Assembly (NCBI RefSeq): GCF_900129815.1
Contig: NZ_FQWX01000007.1
Location: 1 to 64,000 of the forward strand
Reading direction: 5' to 3'
DNA length: 64,000 nucleotides
From: Asaccharospora irregularis DSM 2635
Lineage (GTDB): Bacteria; Bacillota; Clostridia; Peptostreptococcales; Peptostreptococcaceae
Under the pieces are notes generated by a model that saw only the letters and a program-made list of their open reading frames with translations, searched no databases and was not told the origin of the DNA. A program made the translations under genes and the position numbers. The stretch's first letter is position 1; each line of letters opens with the position of its first letter. This document shows positions 54,309-63,858 of this stretch, piece after piece.

Positions 54309-55757
54309 TTAATTTAAGCATTCTTTAGCTATTTCTTTATCATCAAAATGGTATTTAGTTTTACCTATTATTTGATAGTTTTCATGCCCTTTACCAGCTA
54401 TTATCACTATGTCATCTTTTTTAGCAAACTTTATAGCTTCCTCTATAGCTTCTTTTCTATCTACAACCACTCTATAATTTTTATTTTTTTGATCTAAACC
54501 TTTTAAAATATCTTCAATTATTAGTTTAGGATCTTCAGTTCTAGGATTGTCAGATGTTACAAAACATATATCAGAGAACTCTTGACCTATCTTGCCCATT
54601 AGAGGTCTCTTGCTTTTATCTCTGTCTCCACCACATCCAAATACAGTAATTATATTGCCTTTGGCGAATTCCTTAGCCGTCTTTAGTACATTTTCAAGTG
54701 CATCTGGAGTATGAGCATAGTCTACTATTACATTTATTCCTTTATTATTTGGAACTACTTCAAACCTTCCAGCAACCCCTCCAGTTGTTCTAAGAGCTTC
54801 CTGGAATACACCTCTTGGAATATCTAACATATAACAAGCAGCTATAACCGCTAGCGTATTATAAACCGTAAATCTTCCTGGTACTGGTACAAATATTACC
54901 TCTTCATAAGTTGGAGTTATCAGTCTATATGATACCCCTGCAGCGTCAATTTTTATATCTTTAGCCATAAAATCAGACTTAGTATCTATTCCATAAGTAT
55001 AACAAGGCGTGCCAAGATTTTTTATATTTTCATATATCTTCTTTCCACCCTCATCGTCTATATTTATTATATTTGCTAATGTGGTTTTATAAAATAATCT
55101 TTCTTTAGCATCTCTATAGTCATCTAAATCCCTGTGAAAATCCAAATGGTCTGGTGTTAAGTTTGTAAATAAACCAAGTTTAAATTTAGTTTCATCTACC
55201 CTATTTAGTGCAAGTGAGTGAGATGAAACCTCCATAGCACAATAGTCACAACCGTTATCTAACATATTATTAAAAGTTTTTTGCAAATCTACACTCTCCG
55301 GAGTAGTAGAGTTTGAAGACACCTCTTTTTCACCATCAAATATCTTTATAGTACCTATAAGACCAACCTTATTTGAATTTAGCTTTAGTATTTCACTTAA
55401 AAAAGTAGTGATACTTGTTTTCCCATTTGTTCCAGTGACTCCTATAACCCCAAGCTTCTCTGATGGGTGATTGCAAAAATTATCTGCTACCTTTGCCATA
55501 GATTTTCTTGTATTTTCTACTCTTATAAAAGTATAACCTTGTATATCTATATCTTCCTCTACTAAAAAGGCTTTTGCCCCTTTTTCTATAGCACTATCTA
55601 TAAATTTATGTCCATCTACTGTAAACCCCTTGACGCACACAAATAGAGTTCCCTCTATAACCTTTCTTGAATCGTATTCAATATTCGCAATATCTAAATT
55701 TATATCACCTTTAATACTGATTACATCTAATCCTTCTATAACCTTTTCTAGTTTCAT
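54309..55757 (-). CDS. murE: UDP-MurNAc-tripeptide synthetase MurE
   Basis: The 482-residue ligase adds the third stem-peptide residue. It has GVTGTNGKTSIT (about residue 109), the HxxLDFH segment, and the specificity motif DNPR (about residue 405), which marks meso-diaminopimelate as substrate. Wall peptides should therefore be mDAP-type. It is single and lies 6-10 kb away from the other mur genes, outside the dcw run. Promoter at 55804-55831. Confidence 0.94.
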   Translation of the reverse strand: MKLEKVIEGLDVISIKGDINLDIANIEYDSRKVIEGTLFVCVKGFTVDGHKFIDSAIEKGAKAFLVEEDIDIQGYTFIRVENTRKSMAKVADNFCNHPSEKLGVIGVTGTNGKTSITTFLSEILKLNSNKVGLIGTIKIFDGEKEVSSNSTTPESVDLQKTFNNMLDNGCDYCAMEVSSHSLALNRVDETKFKLGLFTNLTPDHLDFHRDLDDYRDAKERLFYKTTLANIINIDDEGGKKIYENIKNLGTPCYTYGIDTKSDFMAKDIKIDAAGVSYRLITPTYEEVIFVPVPGRFTVYNTLAVIAACYMLDIPRGVFQEALRTTGGVAGRFEVVPNNKGINVIVDYAHTPDALENVLKTAKEFAKGNIITVFGCGGDRDKSKRPLMGKIGQEFSDICFVTSDNPRTEDPKLIIEDILKGLDQKNKNYRVVVDRKEAIEEAIKFAKKDDIVIIAGKGHENYQIIGKTKYHFDDKEIAKECLN

Positions 55758-55803
55758 AAAAACTTACCTCCCATGTCCAAGTTGACATACAATTCCTCTT
55801 ACT

Positions 55804-55831
55804 ATTATATCTATTTTTTTTACTATGTAAA
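55804..55831 (-). promoter_or_regulatory. promoter of murE
   Basis: Minus-strand TTTACA (55826-55831), 16-base spacer, TATAAT (55804-55809). Confidence 0.6.
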
Positions 55832-55844
55832 TTGTTAAAAGTGC

Positions 55845-55873
55845 TTGAAACATTGCAAAAAATGCCCTATAAT
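55845..55873 (+). promoter_or_regulatory. promoter of the AraC-type gene
   Basis: TTGAAA (55845-55850), 17-base spacer, TATAAT (55868-55873). It overlaps the longest reading frame's start, which decides for the internal ATG. Confidence 0.72.
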
Positions 55874-55904
55874 TCATTGTAATATGTATATGGAGATGTT
55901 TACA

Positions 55905-56783
55905 ATGAAAAAAATTAACAATAAAGTAGGGTATTTAGATGATGATTTTAAAATATTTAATATTAAAGATAAAAAAAATATACAATTTGAGTATCACCAC
56001 CATAACTTTAACAAGATAATCATATTCATAGATGGGGATGTTACATATTTTATAGAAGGAAGACCTTATAAGCTAAAGCCATGGGATATTTTATTTATTA
56101 ATAACAACGAAATTCATAAACCTATTATAAATCCTGATAAATTTTATGAGAGAATAGTTATTTGGATAAATCCTAACTTTATGCAAAAACACAAAAATTA
56201 TAAAACAGATCTTCTAGAATGCTTCGATTTAGCTATCAAAAATAAATACAATCTATTAACTACAAATAAATCATCTATAGATTTAATAAAAAAATACATA
56301 CATGAAATTGAGCTTTGCGACTCTAATGACGAGTTTGGCAGTGATGTTTTAAAAAGAACTTTTTTTCTACAGTTTTTGGTACTTATTAATAGATGGTTTC
56401 TACAAAATGAAAAAAGTACTAATATAAATTTTAATACATCAAATAAAGACATAGAATCAATATTGAATTATATAGATAATAACCTAGAGAAAGACCTATC
56501 TATAGATAATATAGCATCTGAGTTTTTCACAAGTAAATACTATCTGATGAGAAAATTTAAAGCCCAAACTGGAACCTCTATGCATAGTTATATAACTCAA
56601 AAAAGACTTGTACTTGCTAAGTCTCTCATTAATGAGGGCTTATCTATGGGAGATGTATGCACAAGATGTGGATTTAACGATTATTCTAGCTTTGTAAGAG
56701 CATTTAAAAAGGCCTATAACGTTTCTCCAAGAAACTATCTAAACAATAATAATGAGTTTGAGAATGGTTTCTCTACTGAGTAA
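55905..56783 (+). CDS. AraC family transcriptional regulator
   Basis: This 292-residue regulator has an N-terminal cupin-like sensing domain (FEYHHHNFNKIIIFIDGDVTYFIEGRPYKL, read in parts from about residue 26) and a C-terminal double helix-turn-helix (LSIDNIASEFFTSKYYLMRKFK and GLSMGDVCTRCGFNDYSSFVRAFKKA). The ATG at 55905 with GGAG nine bases upstream is used. The inducer is unknown. It is divergent from murE and convergent with asnB, so it may control either or its own unlinked targets. Confidence 0.88.
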   Translation: MKKINNKVGYLDDDFKIFNIKDKKNIQFEYHHHNFNKIIIFIDGDVTYFIEGRPYKLKPWDILFINNNEIHKPIINPDKFYERIVIWINPNFMQKHKNYKTDLLECFDLAIKNKYNLLTTNKSSIDLIKKYIHEIELCDSNDEFGSDVLKRTFFLQFLVLINRWFLQNEKSTNINFNTSNKDIESILNYIDNNLEKDLSIDNIASEFFTSKYYLMRKFKAQTGTSMHSYITQKRLVLAKSLINEGLSMGDVCTRCGFNDYSSFVRAFKKAYNVSPRNYLNNNNEFENGFSTE

Positions 56784-56797
56784 AACCATTCTTTCTA
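56756..56797 (+). terminator. hairpin at the end of the AraC gene
   Basis: AGAATGGTTT and AAACCATTCT form a stem spanning the stop codon of the AraC gene, with only TTTCT after it. Weak terminator. Confidence 0.5.
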
Positions 56798-56824
56798 AAC
56801 AGATCTTTATTAACTTATACTTTT

Positions 56825-58675
56825 TTAGTGTGCGAATTCTACTGATAAATTTTCTACAAATATCTGATGCCACAGACAAAACATAAATATAGTCCATACT
56901 TTTCTAGAATTATCCGCTACACCTCTTATGTGGTCGTCTAATAGTTCTATTGCATACTCCTTGTTTATGATTTGTTCTACATCTGCATCTTTTATAGTTT
57001 TTCTAACTACATCTCCTAATTCTTCTTTTAACCAGACCCTTATAGGAGTAGGAAATCCTAATTTTCTTTTTTGAACTACATGATCTGGAACTATTCCCTC
57101 GAATGCCTCTCTTAAAAGTACCTTTGATTGTTTTTTTGTTACTTTTTGCTTTAGTGATAACCCTTTGGACAACTCAAAGACATTTTTGTCTAAAAACGGA
57201 ACCCTAAGTTCTATAGATGCACCCATAGACATTTTGTCTCCTTTTAAGAGGATATCTCCGGGTAGCCATGTATTCATATCTATATACTGCATAGTTGTAA
57301 CATAATCATATCCCATATTTTCGGCTTCATTATATATATCTTTCGTTATATTTTCATATTTATATTCGCTGTTGTACAGTCTTAAAATATTTTCTACATC
57401 CTTATTTTCAAAAATTTTTGCATTGCCTATGTATCTTTGTCTAAGAGGAGTAGTTGCCCTTAGTAGATAGTTTTTTCCCTTTATATTTGGCATTGAATTA
57501 GCCATTTTATTTATTACACTACTTATTCTATCAGGTATGTTTAAAAAAGGTTTTAAACTGTAGTACTCTTTGTATATATTATACCCTCCAAACAGTTCAT
57601 CTGCTCCTTCACCAGATAGAACTACCTTAACATATTTGCTCGCCTCTCTAGATAAGAAATACAAACCTATAGCAGATGGATCCGCAAGTGGATCATCTAA
57701 CAACCTAACTATATTCGGTAATTCTCTTATGTACTGATCCTGTGTTACATTTATTTGTATATTTTCTATTCCAAGTCTGTCTGCAGTTTCTTTAGCTATA
57801 TCAAGCTCATCATAGCCATCTATCCCAAATCCTATTGAAAATGATTTTATATCTGGATTTATTTTAGATGCTATTGCTGCTATTATAGAAGAATCTACAC
57901 CTCCTGATAGAAACGTCCCTACCTCTACATCCGATACCATATGGCTTTTTATTGAATTATATATTACATTATATACATCCTCTTTTGTCACGCTTTCATT
58001 AGATTTATAATTAATATCATAATACTTTTCTATAATCATCTTGTTGTCTTTTATTTTGAAATAATGCCCAGGCATTATTTTCTTTATATCCTTAAACATA
58101 GTGTTCTCACCTACTGGGTACTGAAATGATAGGTATTGTTGCAAACTAAGTTTATTTAAGTTTCTATTGTCCAGCAAATTCACCAAAGACTTATACTCAG
58201 ATGCAAAAGCTATAAAATCTTCTGTCTCTATATAATATAAAGGCTTTATACCAAATATATCTCTTGCACCGAATAAACTTTTATCTTCTTCATCCCATAT
58301 TAAAAAAGAATACATACCCACAAGCTTATCTAACATTTCTTCTTTCATATCAATATAAGCTGATAATAAAACTTCCGTGTCTGAATCTGTATAAAATAAA
58401 TACCCTTTGTTTTTTAATTCCTGTCTCAACTTTAGATAATTGTATATTTCACCATTAAATACCATTGTTGTGTTACCTTTATTAAAAGGTTGTTTTCCAT
58501 TATCCACATCTATTATACTAAGTCTCCTAAAGCCCAAACTAACCTTTTCACTAATAAAATACCCAACATCATCCGGTCCTCTATGAAATATCTTGTTATT
58601 TATATCTTCTATAACATCCTCTTTTAATGAAGCGTATTTATTATTTTTATAATATATAGAAACATATCCACACAT
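56825..58675 (-). CDS. asnB: glutamine-hydrolysing asparagine synthetase
   Basis: The 616-residue enzyme has the N-terminal glutaminase domain starting with Cys after Met (MCGYVSIYY), which fixes ATG 58675 as start, and the synthetase domain with the pyrophosphate loop SGGVDSS (about residue 257). In C. difficile an AsnB amidates mDAP in wall precursors; whether this one acts on aspartate or on the wall cannot be told, but the proximity of murE makes the second option worth noting. It is monocistronic. Confidence 0.92.
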   Translation of the reverse strand: MCGYVSIYYKNNKYASLKEDVIEDINNKIFHRGPDDVGYFISEKVSLGFRRLSIIDVDNGKQPFNKGNTTMVFNGEIYNYLKLRQELKNKGYLFYTDSDTEVLLSAYIDMKEEMLDKLVGMYSFLIWDEEDKSLFGARDIFGIKPLYYIETEDFIAFASEYKSLVNLLDNRNLNKLSLQQYLSFQYPVGENTMFKDIKKIMPGHYFKIKDNKMIIEKYYDINYKSNESVTKEDVYNVIYNSIKSHMVSDVEVGTFLSGGVDSSIIAAIASKINPDIKSFSIGFGIDGYDELDIAKETADRLGIENIQINVTQDQYIRELPNIVRLLDDPLADPSAIGLYFLSREASKYVKVVLSGEGADELFGGYNIYKEYYSLKPFLNIPDRISSVINKMANSMPNIKGKNYLLRATTPLRQRYIGNAKIFENKDVENILRLYNSEYKYENITKDIYNEAENMGYDYVTTMQYIDMNTWLPGDILLKGDKMSMGASIELRVPFLDKNVFELSKGLSLKQKVTKKQSKVLLREAFEGIVPDHVVQKRKLGFPTPIRVWLKEELGDVVRKTIKDADVEQIINKEYAIELLDDHIRGVADNSRKVWTIFMFCLWHQIFVENLSVEFAH

Positions 58676-58764
58676 AATCACTTATTCCTCCTAAATAGAT
58701 CTAATCACTTATTCTTATATGATTTTGTCCATATTTGGAATATAAATACATTTTAAGAAGAATA

Positions 58765-58818
58765 AAAATACCCAAACTAGATAACTTTATAGTAAGTTTC
58801 CTAATTTGGGCATTTTAT
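58765..58818 (-). terminator. terminator of yjiM
   Basis: ATGCCCAAATTAG and CTAGTTTGGGTAT form a long stem, followed by TTTTATT on the minus strand. Confidence 0.82.
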
Positions 58819-58850
58819 TATTTATTCTATAAGGTGTTTTTTAATTTATT

Positions 58851-60005
58851 TTATAACATCTCTATAAATGCAGCCATTCTAGTATTTAATTGACCTATAT
58901 CTGAAGTTGAGTAGTCAGTTTCTACACTCATATATGGTATTTTCTTTTCTTCATTTACAAATCTCTTAATTTTTAATGTTTCCACACTGTAAGTATGGCA
59001 AGCTGTAAGTATTACATCTATAACTGCATCTGCTTGATATTCGTCTACCATTTTGCTTAACATGTCTATTCTGTTAGGGTTTGGTGTCATTACAGAACAT
59101 CCTATATTAAGATATTTATCTGCTAGTGCATCATAAACATCTTCTACATCTTCATCAACTAATCTTTCAATCGCTTTAGAACCCATACAGTTTTCAAACG
59201 CAACAACATATGCACCGTTATCCTCTATGGCTTTTACAACTTTCTCAGTTGCACCTCCTATTGGACATCCAGTAATTATTATTCTTGGTCTATCATCAAG
59301 TCTCTTTCCTTCATCGTATTCTTTTTTAATTCTTTCTGCAAGTTCAGTTACTTCTTTTATTGTATCTTCTTTATTAAATTTGAACGTACTTCCATATAAT
59401 ACCTTTAGTATATCTTGACCACTAATAGCTGCTGGCTTCAACTTTCCTAAATGATATAAAGATTTTAAAGCTTCTCTTTCTCTATTTTTTAATTTTATAG
59501 CTTCTTTTATTTGATCTTCTGTTATTGTTACTCCAAATTGTTTTTCAAGAACTTCTTTAAGTTTTATTATTTCACTTCTCCATAAATCTTTTGACTCTTG
59601 TTTTACCTGACTATTTGGTAATTCCATTACATGAACAGGTTTAAACTCTGCCATATATTCATACATCTTTTTCTTTCCATCGCAAGTAGTTTCCCCTACT
59701 ACTATATCTGAGAAATAGAAAAATGGACATTTGTCAGTTTTACCAAATCCATAACTTGATTTTATAAGTGGGCAAAGGTTTCTTGGTAAATCTACCTCTG
59801 CATCTGGAATAGTTTCATCTGAAGTAGCACAAAGAGATACTACTGATGCCCCCATAGCTAAAGGAATTTCAGATGGCATATAAGTACAGAATGTACCTAC
59901 CAATGGCACGTTTTTCTCTTTTAGATTTTTCGCTGATATAAATCCATTTCTTCTAGCTTCACCAAATTCTTCAAATATTTCTGGAAGTTCTTTTCTAAGT
60001 TCCAT
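58851..60005 (-). CDS. yjiM: double-cubane-cluster anaerobic reductase YjiM (2-hydroxyacyl-CoA dehydratase family)
   Basis: The 384-residue protein is close along its whole length to E. coli YjiM: FCTYMPSEIPLAMGA near residue 39, LPRNLCPLIKSSYGFGKTDKCPFFYFSD near residue 77, VVGETTCDGKKKMYEYMAEFKPVHVMELP, and GCPIGGATEKV near residue 250. The conserved cysteines ligand an iron-sulfur double-cubane cluster in this family. It needs an ATP-dependent activase (YjiL type) for reductive chemistry, and none is next to it. The natural substrate is unknown. Promoter at 60116-60145. Confidence 0.88.
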   Translation of the reverse strand: MELRKELPEIFEEFGEARRNGFISAKNLKEKNVPLVGTFCTYMPSEIPLAMGASVVSLCATSDETIPDAEVDLPRNLCPLIKSSYGFGKTDKCPFFYFSDIVVGETTCDGKKKMYEYMAEFKPVHVMELPNSQVKQESKDLWRSEIIKLKEVLEKQFGVTITEDQIKEAIKLKNREREALKSLYHLGKLKPAAISGQDILKVLYGSTFKFNKEDTIKEVTELAERIKKEYDEGKRLDDRPRIIITGCPIGGATEKVVKAIEDNGAYVVAFENCMGSKAIERLVDEDVEDVYDALADKYLNIGCSVMTPNPNRIDMLSKMVDEYQADAVIDVILTACHTYSVETLKIKRFVNEEKKIPYMSVETDYSTSDIGQLNTRMAAFIEML

Positions 60006-60103
60006 ATCTACTTTCTCCCCTTTTGTGTATTTTGAGTTTACTATGCAATTTCTTGCACGTCGTTGTTAATTTTTTCGGGCAAATATTGTCTAAATGCCTA
60101 CTA

Positions 60104-60110
60104 TTCGACA
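60104..60110 (-). promoter_or_regulatory. Spo0A-box-like site at the yjiM start region
   Basis: Minus-strand TGTCGAA is a perfect 0A box and lies at about the +1 position of the yjiM promoter, where binding would repress. Confidence 0.5.
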
Positions 60111-60115
60111 ATTTA

Positions 60116-60145
60116 ATTCTATTCGGTTTTAGGTCTATAGTCCAA
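60116..60145 (-). promoter_or_regulatory. promoter of yjiM
   Basis: Minus-strand TTGGAC (60140-60145), 18-base spacer, TAGAAT (60116-60121). Confidence 0.5.
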
Positions 60146-60255
60146 TAGTTTGTATCTATATCTGTATAAATGAAATAGTTTTTTTCTATATACATAGATA
60201 ATAGTCTTTTTTTATTTTATATAAAAATAAATTTTCCATTTAAATATCTAAATAC

Positions 60256-60292
60256 AAAATAAGACTGGTCAATTTGACCAGTCTTACTTATA
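60256..60292 (-). terminator. terminator of nifJ
   Basis: TAAGACTGGTCAA and TTGACCAGTCTTA form a perfect stem followed by TTTTG on the minus strand. Confidence 0.88.
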
Positions 60293-60315
60293 AAAGTTAA
60301 TTATATTTTTTAATA

Positions 60316-63300
60316 TTATTGTTGTTCAGATAATCTCTTGTAGTTGTTGTATCTTTCTTTAGCATTTTCTTCAGCCATATTAAATAATTCATCAGCTATA
60401 TCTGGGAATTGTTTAGCTATTGCTGAGTATCTTACTTGATTTAATAAGAAATCTCTGAAGCTTTCACTTGGTTCTTTAGAGTCTAAGCTAAATGGATTCT
60501 TACCTTCATCTTTTAATTGTGGGTTGTGTCTGTATAAATGCCAGTATCCAGCTTTAACAGCTTGATCTTCATTTGCTATAGTTCTACCCATACCTTCTTT
60601 TAATCCGTGACTTATACATGGAGCATAAGCTATTATGATAGATGGTCCATCATATTTTTCAGCTTCTATTATAGCTTTTAAGAATTGGTTCTTATCAGCA
60701 CCCATACTAACTTGAGCTACATATACGTTTCCGTAAGACATAGCCATCATACCTAAGTCTTTTTTCTTAGATCTCTTACCTGCAGCAGCAAACTTAGCCA
60801 TAGCAGCAACTGGAGTAGCTTTAGATGCTTGACCACCAGTATTTGAGTAAACCTCTGTATCAAATACAAGTACGTTTACATTTTCTCCTGAAGCAAGAAC
60901 ATGGTCAAGTCCACCGTATCCGATGTCATATGCCCAACCGTCTCCTCCAACGATCCATTGAGATCTCTTAACTAGGTAATCTTTTCTTTCATCTATAGCT
61001 TTTACTAATTCTTGTACTTTAGCATCATCTGATTTAAAGTTAGCAAGAGCTTCAACTACTTTAGCACTTGGCTCTTTAGAAGCTTCTCCTTCGTTCTTAA
61101 CTTCTAACCATTTAGTGAATGCATCTTTAAGCTCATCAGATATATTCATAGTTAATAATTCTTCCATAGCTTCAACTATTCTATTTCTCATTTGCTTAAC
61201 AGCTAAATACATTCCGTATCCGTACTCAGCATTGTCTTCGAATAATGAGTTTGCCCAAGATGGACCTTTACCTTCATGGTTTATTGTGTATGGAGTTGAT
61301 GGTGCAGAAGCTCCCCATATAGAAGAACATCCTGTAGCATTAGATATCATCATTCTATCTCCAAATAATTGAGTTACAACCTTGATGTATGGAGTTTCTC
61401 CACATCCTGCACATGCACCTGAGAACTCTATTAATGGTTGTCTAAATTGACTTCCCTTAACAGTTGTAGCAGGCATTACATCTACTTTTGGAGCAACTTT
61501 TTCTGTATCTACTGCAAATGCCCAGTTATCTACTTCGTTATCAAGTTGAGTGTCAAGAGGTTTCATAACTAAAGCTTTTCCTTTTGCTGGACAAACGTCA
61601 GCACAGTTTCCACATCCTGTACAGTCTAGAGGACTTACTTGTATTCTATATTGTAATCCTTCTAATCCTTTACCTAATGCTTTCTTAGTATTGAATCCTT
61701 CTGGTGCATTAGCTGCTTCTTCTTCAGTAACTAATACTGGTCTTATACATGCATGAGGACAGATATAAGCACATTGGTTACATTGGATACAGTTTTCTAA
61801 TATCCACTCTGGAACATTAACAGCTATACCACGTTTTTCATAAGCTGCTGTACCATGAGGGAATGTACCATCTTCTATTCCATTAAATGCACTTACTGGT
61901 AAATCATTACCTTCTTGTGCTGTCATTGGTCTTAATATATTTTTGATGAAGTCTGGTTCTTTAACTTCTGCTTTCTTTTCATCAGTAGCATTTGCCCAAG
62001 AAGCTGGAACTTCAACTTCAACTATAGCATCTATACCTGCTTCAACAGCTTTATAGTTCATGTTAACTATTTTTTCACCTTTTTTACCGTAAGCTTTGTT
62101 TATAGAATCTTTTAAGTATTCTACAGCTTGCTCTACTGGTATTATTTCAGCTAATTTGAAGAATACAGATTGCATTATCATGTTTATTCTGTTTCCAAGT
62201 CCGATTTCTTGTCCTAATTTAGTAGCATTAACAGTGTAGAACTTGATTTCATTATCAGCTATGAATTTTTTAAGGTTAGCTGGTAAGTTCTCTTCTAATC
62301 CTTGTTGATCCCATATAGTATTTAATACAAATGTTCCACCTTTTTTAAGTCCTTTTAATAGGTTATTGTATTGGTAAACATAAGATTGGTTGTGACATGC
62401 TATATAGTCAGCTTCATCTATTAAATATGTTGATCTTATTGGCTCATCTCCAAATCTTAAGTGAGACATTGTTACCCCACCTGATTTTTTAGAGTCATAG
62501 TCAAAGTAAGCTTGAACATATTTTTCAGTATGGTCACCTATTATTTTTATAGCTTGTTTATTAGCTCCAACAGTTCCGTCTGATCCTAATCCCCAGAACT
62601 TACATCTTATAGTTCCTTTTTGAGCTATTCTTAACTCTTCTGATGGAGTTAATGATGTGTTAGTTACATCATCTTCTATACTTAAAGTAAATCTATTTCT
62701 AGGCTTTTCAGAAACTAAATTATCGAAAGCAGTTTTTATATCTGTAGGAGTAGTATCTTTTGATCCTAATCCGTATCTTCCACCTATTACCATTGGTGCA
62801 TTTTCTTTTTCATAGAATGCTCCACGTACGTCTAAGTATAAAGGCTCACCAACTGAACCATTTTCCTTAGTTCTATCAAGTACACATATTCTTTCAACAG
62901 TTGATGGAACTGCATCTAAGAAATGTTTGATAGAGAATGGTCTAAATAAATGTACTTTAACTAAACCGAATTTTTCTCCATTAGCATTTAATGCATCTAT
63001 TGTTTCTTCTATTGTTTCTGTTACAGAACCCATAGCTACTATTATGTGTTTAGCATCTTGAGCACCATAGTAGTCAAATAAACTGTGTTTTCTTCCTGTT
63101 AATTGACTCATTTTATCCATGTATTTTTCAACTATTCCAACTATATCATCATAGTATTTGTTAGATGCTTCTCTAGTTTGGAAGTATATATCAGGGTTTT
63201 GAGCAGTACCACGAGTAACTGGGTGGTTTGGAGATAAAGCTCTATCTCTAAATTCTTTAACTGCTTCAAAGTTTAATAAACTTGCATAGTCTTCATTTTC

Positions 63301-63858
63301 AAGTAATTCTACTTTTTGTATTTCATGAGAAGTTCTGAAACCATCAAAGAAATGTATAAATGGTAATCTTCCTTCTATAGCAGCATAGTGAGCTACTGGA
63401 GCTATATCAGCAACCTCTTGAACTGAACCAGAAGCTAACATTACACATCCAGTTTGTCTAGCAGCCATAACGTCTTGGTGGTCACCAAATATTGATAAGG
63501 CTTGTGATGCTAAAGCACGAGCTGTTACATGGAATACTCCTGGCAACAATTCTCCTGCAACTTTATACATATTAGGTATCATTAATAATAGACCTTGTGA
63601 TGCTGTAAATGTTGATGTTAAAGCACCACCTTGTAAAGAACCGTGGAATGCACCTGAAGCACCTGCTTCTGATTGCATTTCTACAACACTAACTTTTTGT
63701 CCAAATATGTTTTTTCTTCCTTGAGCCGCCCATTCATCTACTACTTCAGCCATAGTTGAAGATGGAGTGATTGGATATATAGCAGCTACATCTGTAAATG
63801 CATAAGCTACATGAGCAGCAGCTGTGTTACCATCAACTGTTTTCATAAATTTAGCCAT
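60316..63858 (-). CDS. nifJ: pyruvate:ferredoxin (flavodoxin) oxidoreductase
   Basis: The 1180-residue single-chain enzyme converts pyruvate and CoA to acetyl-CoA, CO2 and reduced ferredoxin, central in anaerobic energy metabolism. It has the N-terminal domain (YPITPSSTMAE), a CoA-binding region, two 4Fe-4S ferredoxin motifs (CIQCNQCAYICPHAC and CTGCGNCADVCP, residues about 690 and 745), and the thiamine-diphosphate domain (ACAGCGETPY and GGDGWAYDIGYGG). All cluster cysteines are present. AAGGAGG precedes the ATG. The gene is monocistronic, and no further genes follow up to the window edge at 64000. Confidence 0.96.
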   Translation of the reverse strand: MAKFMKTVDGNTAAAHVAYAFTDVAAIYPITPSSTMAEVVDEWAAQGRKNIFGQKVSVVEMQSEAGASGAFHGSLQGGALTSTFTASQGLLLMIPNMYKVAGELLPGVFHVTARALASQALSIFGDHQDVMAARQTGCVMLASGSVQEVADIAPVAHYAAIEGRLPFIHFFDGFRTSHEIQKVELLENEDYASLLNFEAVKEFRDRALSPNHPVTRGTAQNPDIYFQTREASNKYYDDIVGIVEKYMDKMSQLTGRKHSLFDYYGAQDAKHIIVAMGSVTETIEETIDALNANGEKFGLVKVHLFRPFSIKHFLDAVPSTVERICVLDRTKENGSVGEPLYLDVRGAFYEKENAPMVIGGRYGLGSKDTTPTDIKTAFDNLVSEKPRNRFTLSIEDDVTNTSLTPSEELRIAQKGTIRCKFWGLGSDGTVGANKQAIKIIGDHTEKYVQAYFDYDSKKSGGVTMSHLRFGDEPIRSTYLIDEADYIACHNQSYVYQYNNLLKGLKKGGTFVLNTIWDQQGLEENLPANLKKFIADNEIKFYTVNATKLGQEIGLGNRINMIMQSVFFKLAEIIPVEQAVEYLKDSINKAYGKKGEKIVNMNYKAVEAGIDAIVEVEVPASWANATDEKKAEVKEPDFIKNILRPMTAQEGNDLPVSAFNGIEDGTFPHGTAAYEKRGIAVNVPEWILENCIQCNQCAYICPHACIRPVLVTEEEAANAPEGFNTKKALGKGLEGLQYRIQVSPLDCTGCGNCADVCPAKGKALVMKPLDTQLDNEVDNWAFAVDTEKVAPKVDVMPATTVKGSQFRQPLIEFSGACAGCGETPYIKVVTQLFGDRMMISNATGCSSIWGASAPSTPYTINHEGKGPSWANSLFEDNAEYGYGMYLAVKQMRNRIVEAMEELLTMNISDELKDAFTKWLEVKNEGEASKEPSAKVVEALANFKSDDAKVQELVKAIDERKDYLVKRSQWIVGGDGWAYDIGYGGLDHVLASGENVNVLVFDTEVYSNTGGQASKATPVAAMAKFAAAGKRSKKKDLGMMAMSYGNVYVAQVSMGADKNQFLKAIIEAEKYDGPSIIIAYAPCISHGLKEGMGRTIANEDQAVKAGYWHLYRHNPQLKDEGKNPFSLDSKEPSESFRDFLLNQVRYSAIAKQFPDIADELFNMAEENAKERYNNYKRLSEQQ

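Noticed and set aside
55845-55904. N-terminal extension of the AraC gene
   Set aside because: The TTG start coincides with the -35 box of the gene's promoter; the ATG at 55905 is properly placed.
59995-60195. 66-residue minus-strand frame ahead of yjiM
   Set aside because: It overlaps the yjiM start and its promoter region, is low-complexity Lys/Asn-rich, and has no ribosome site.
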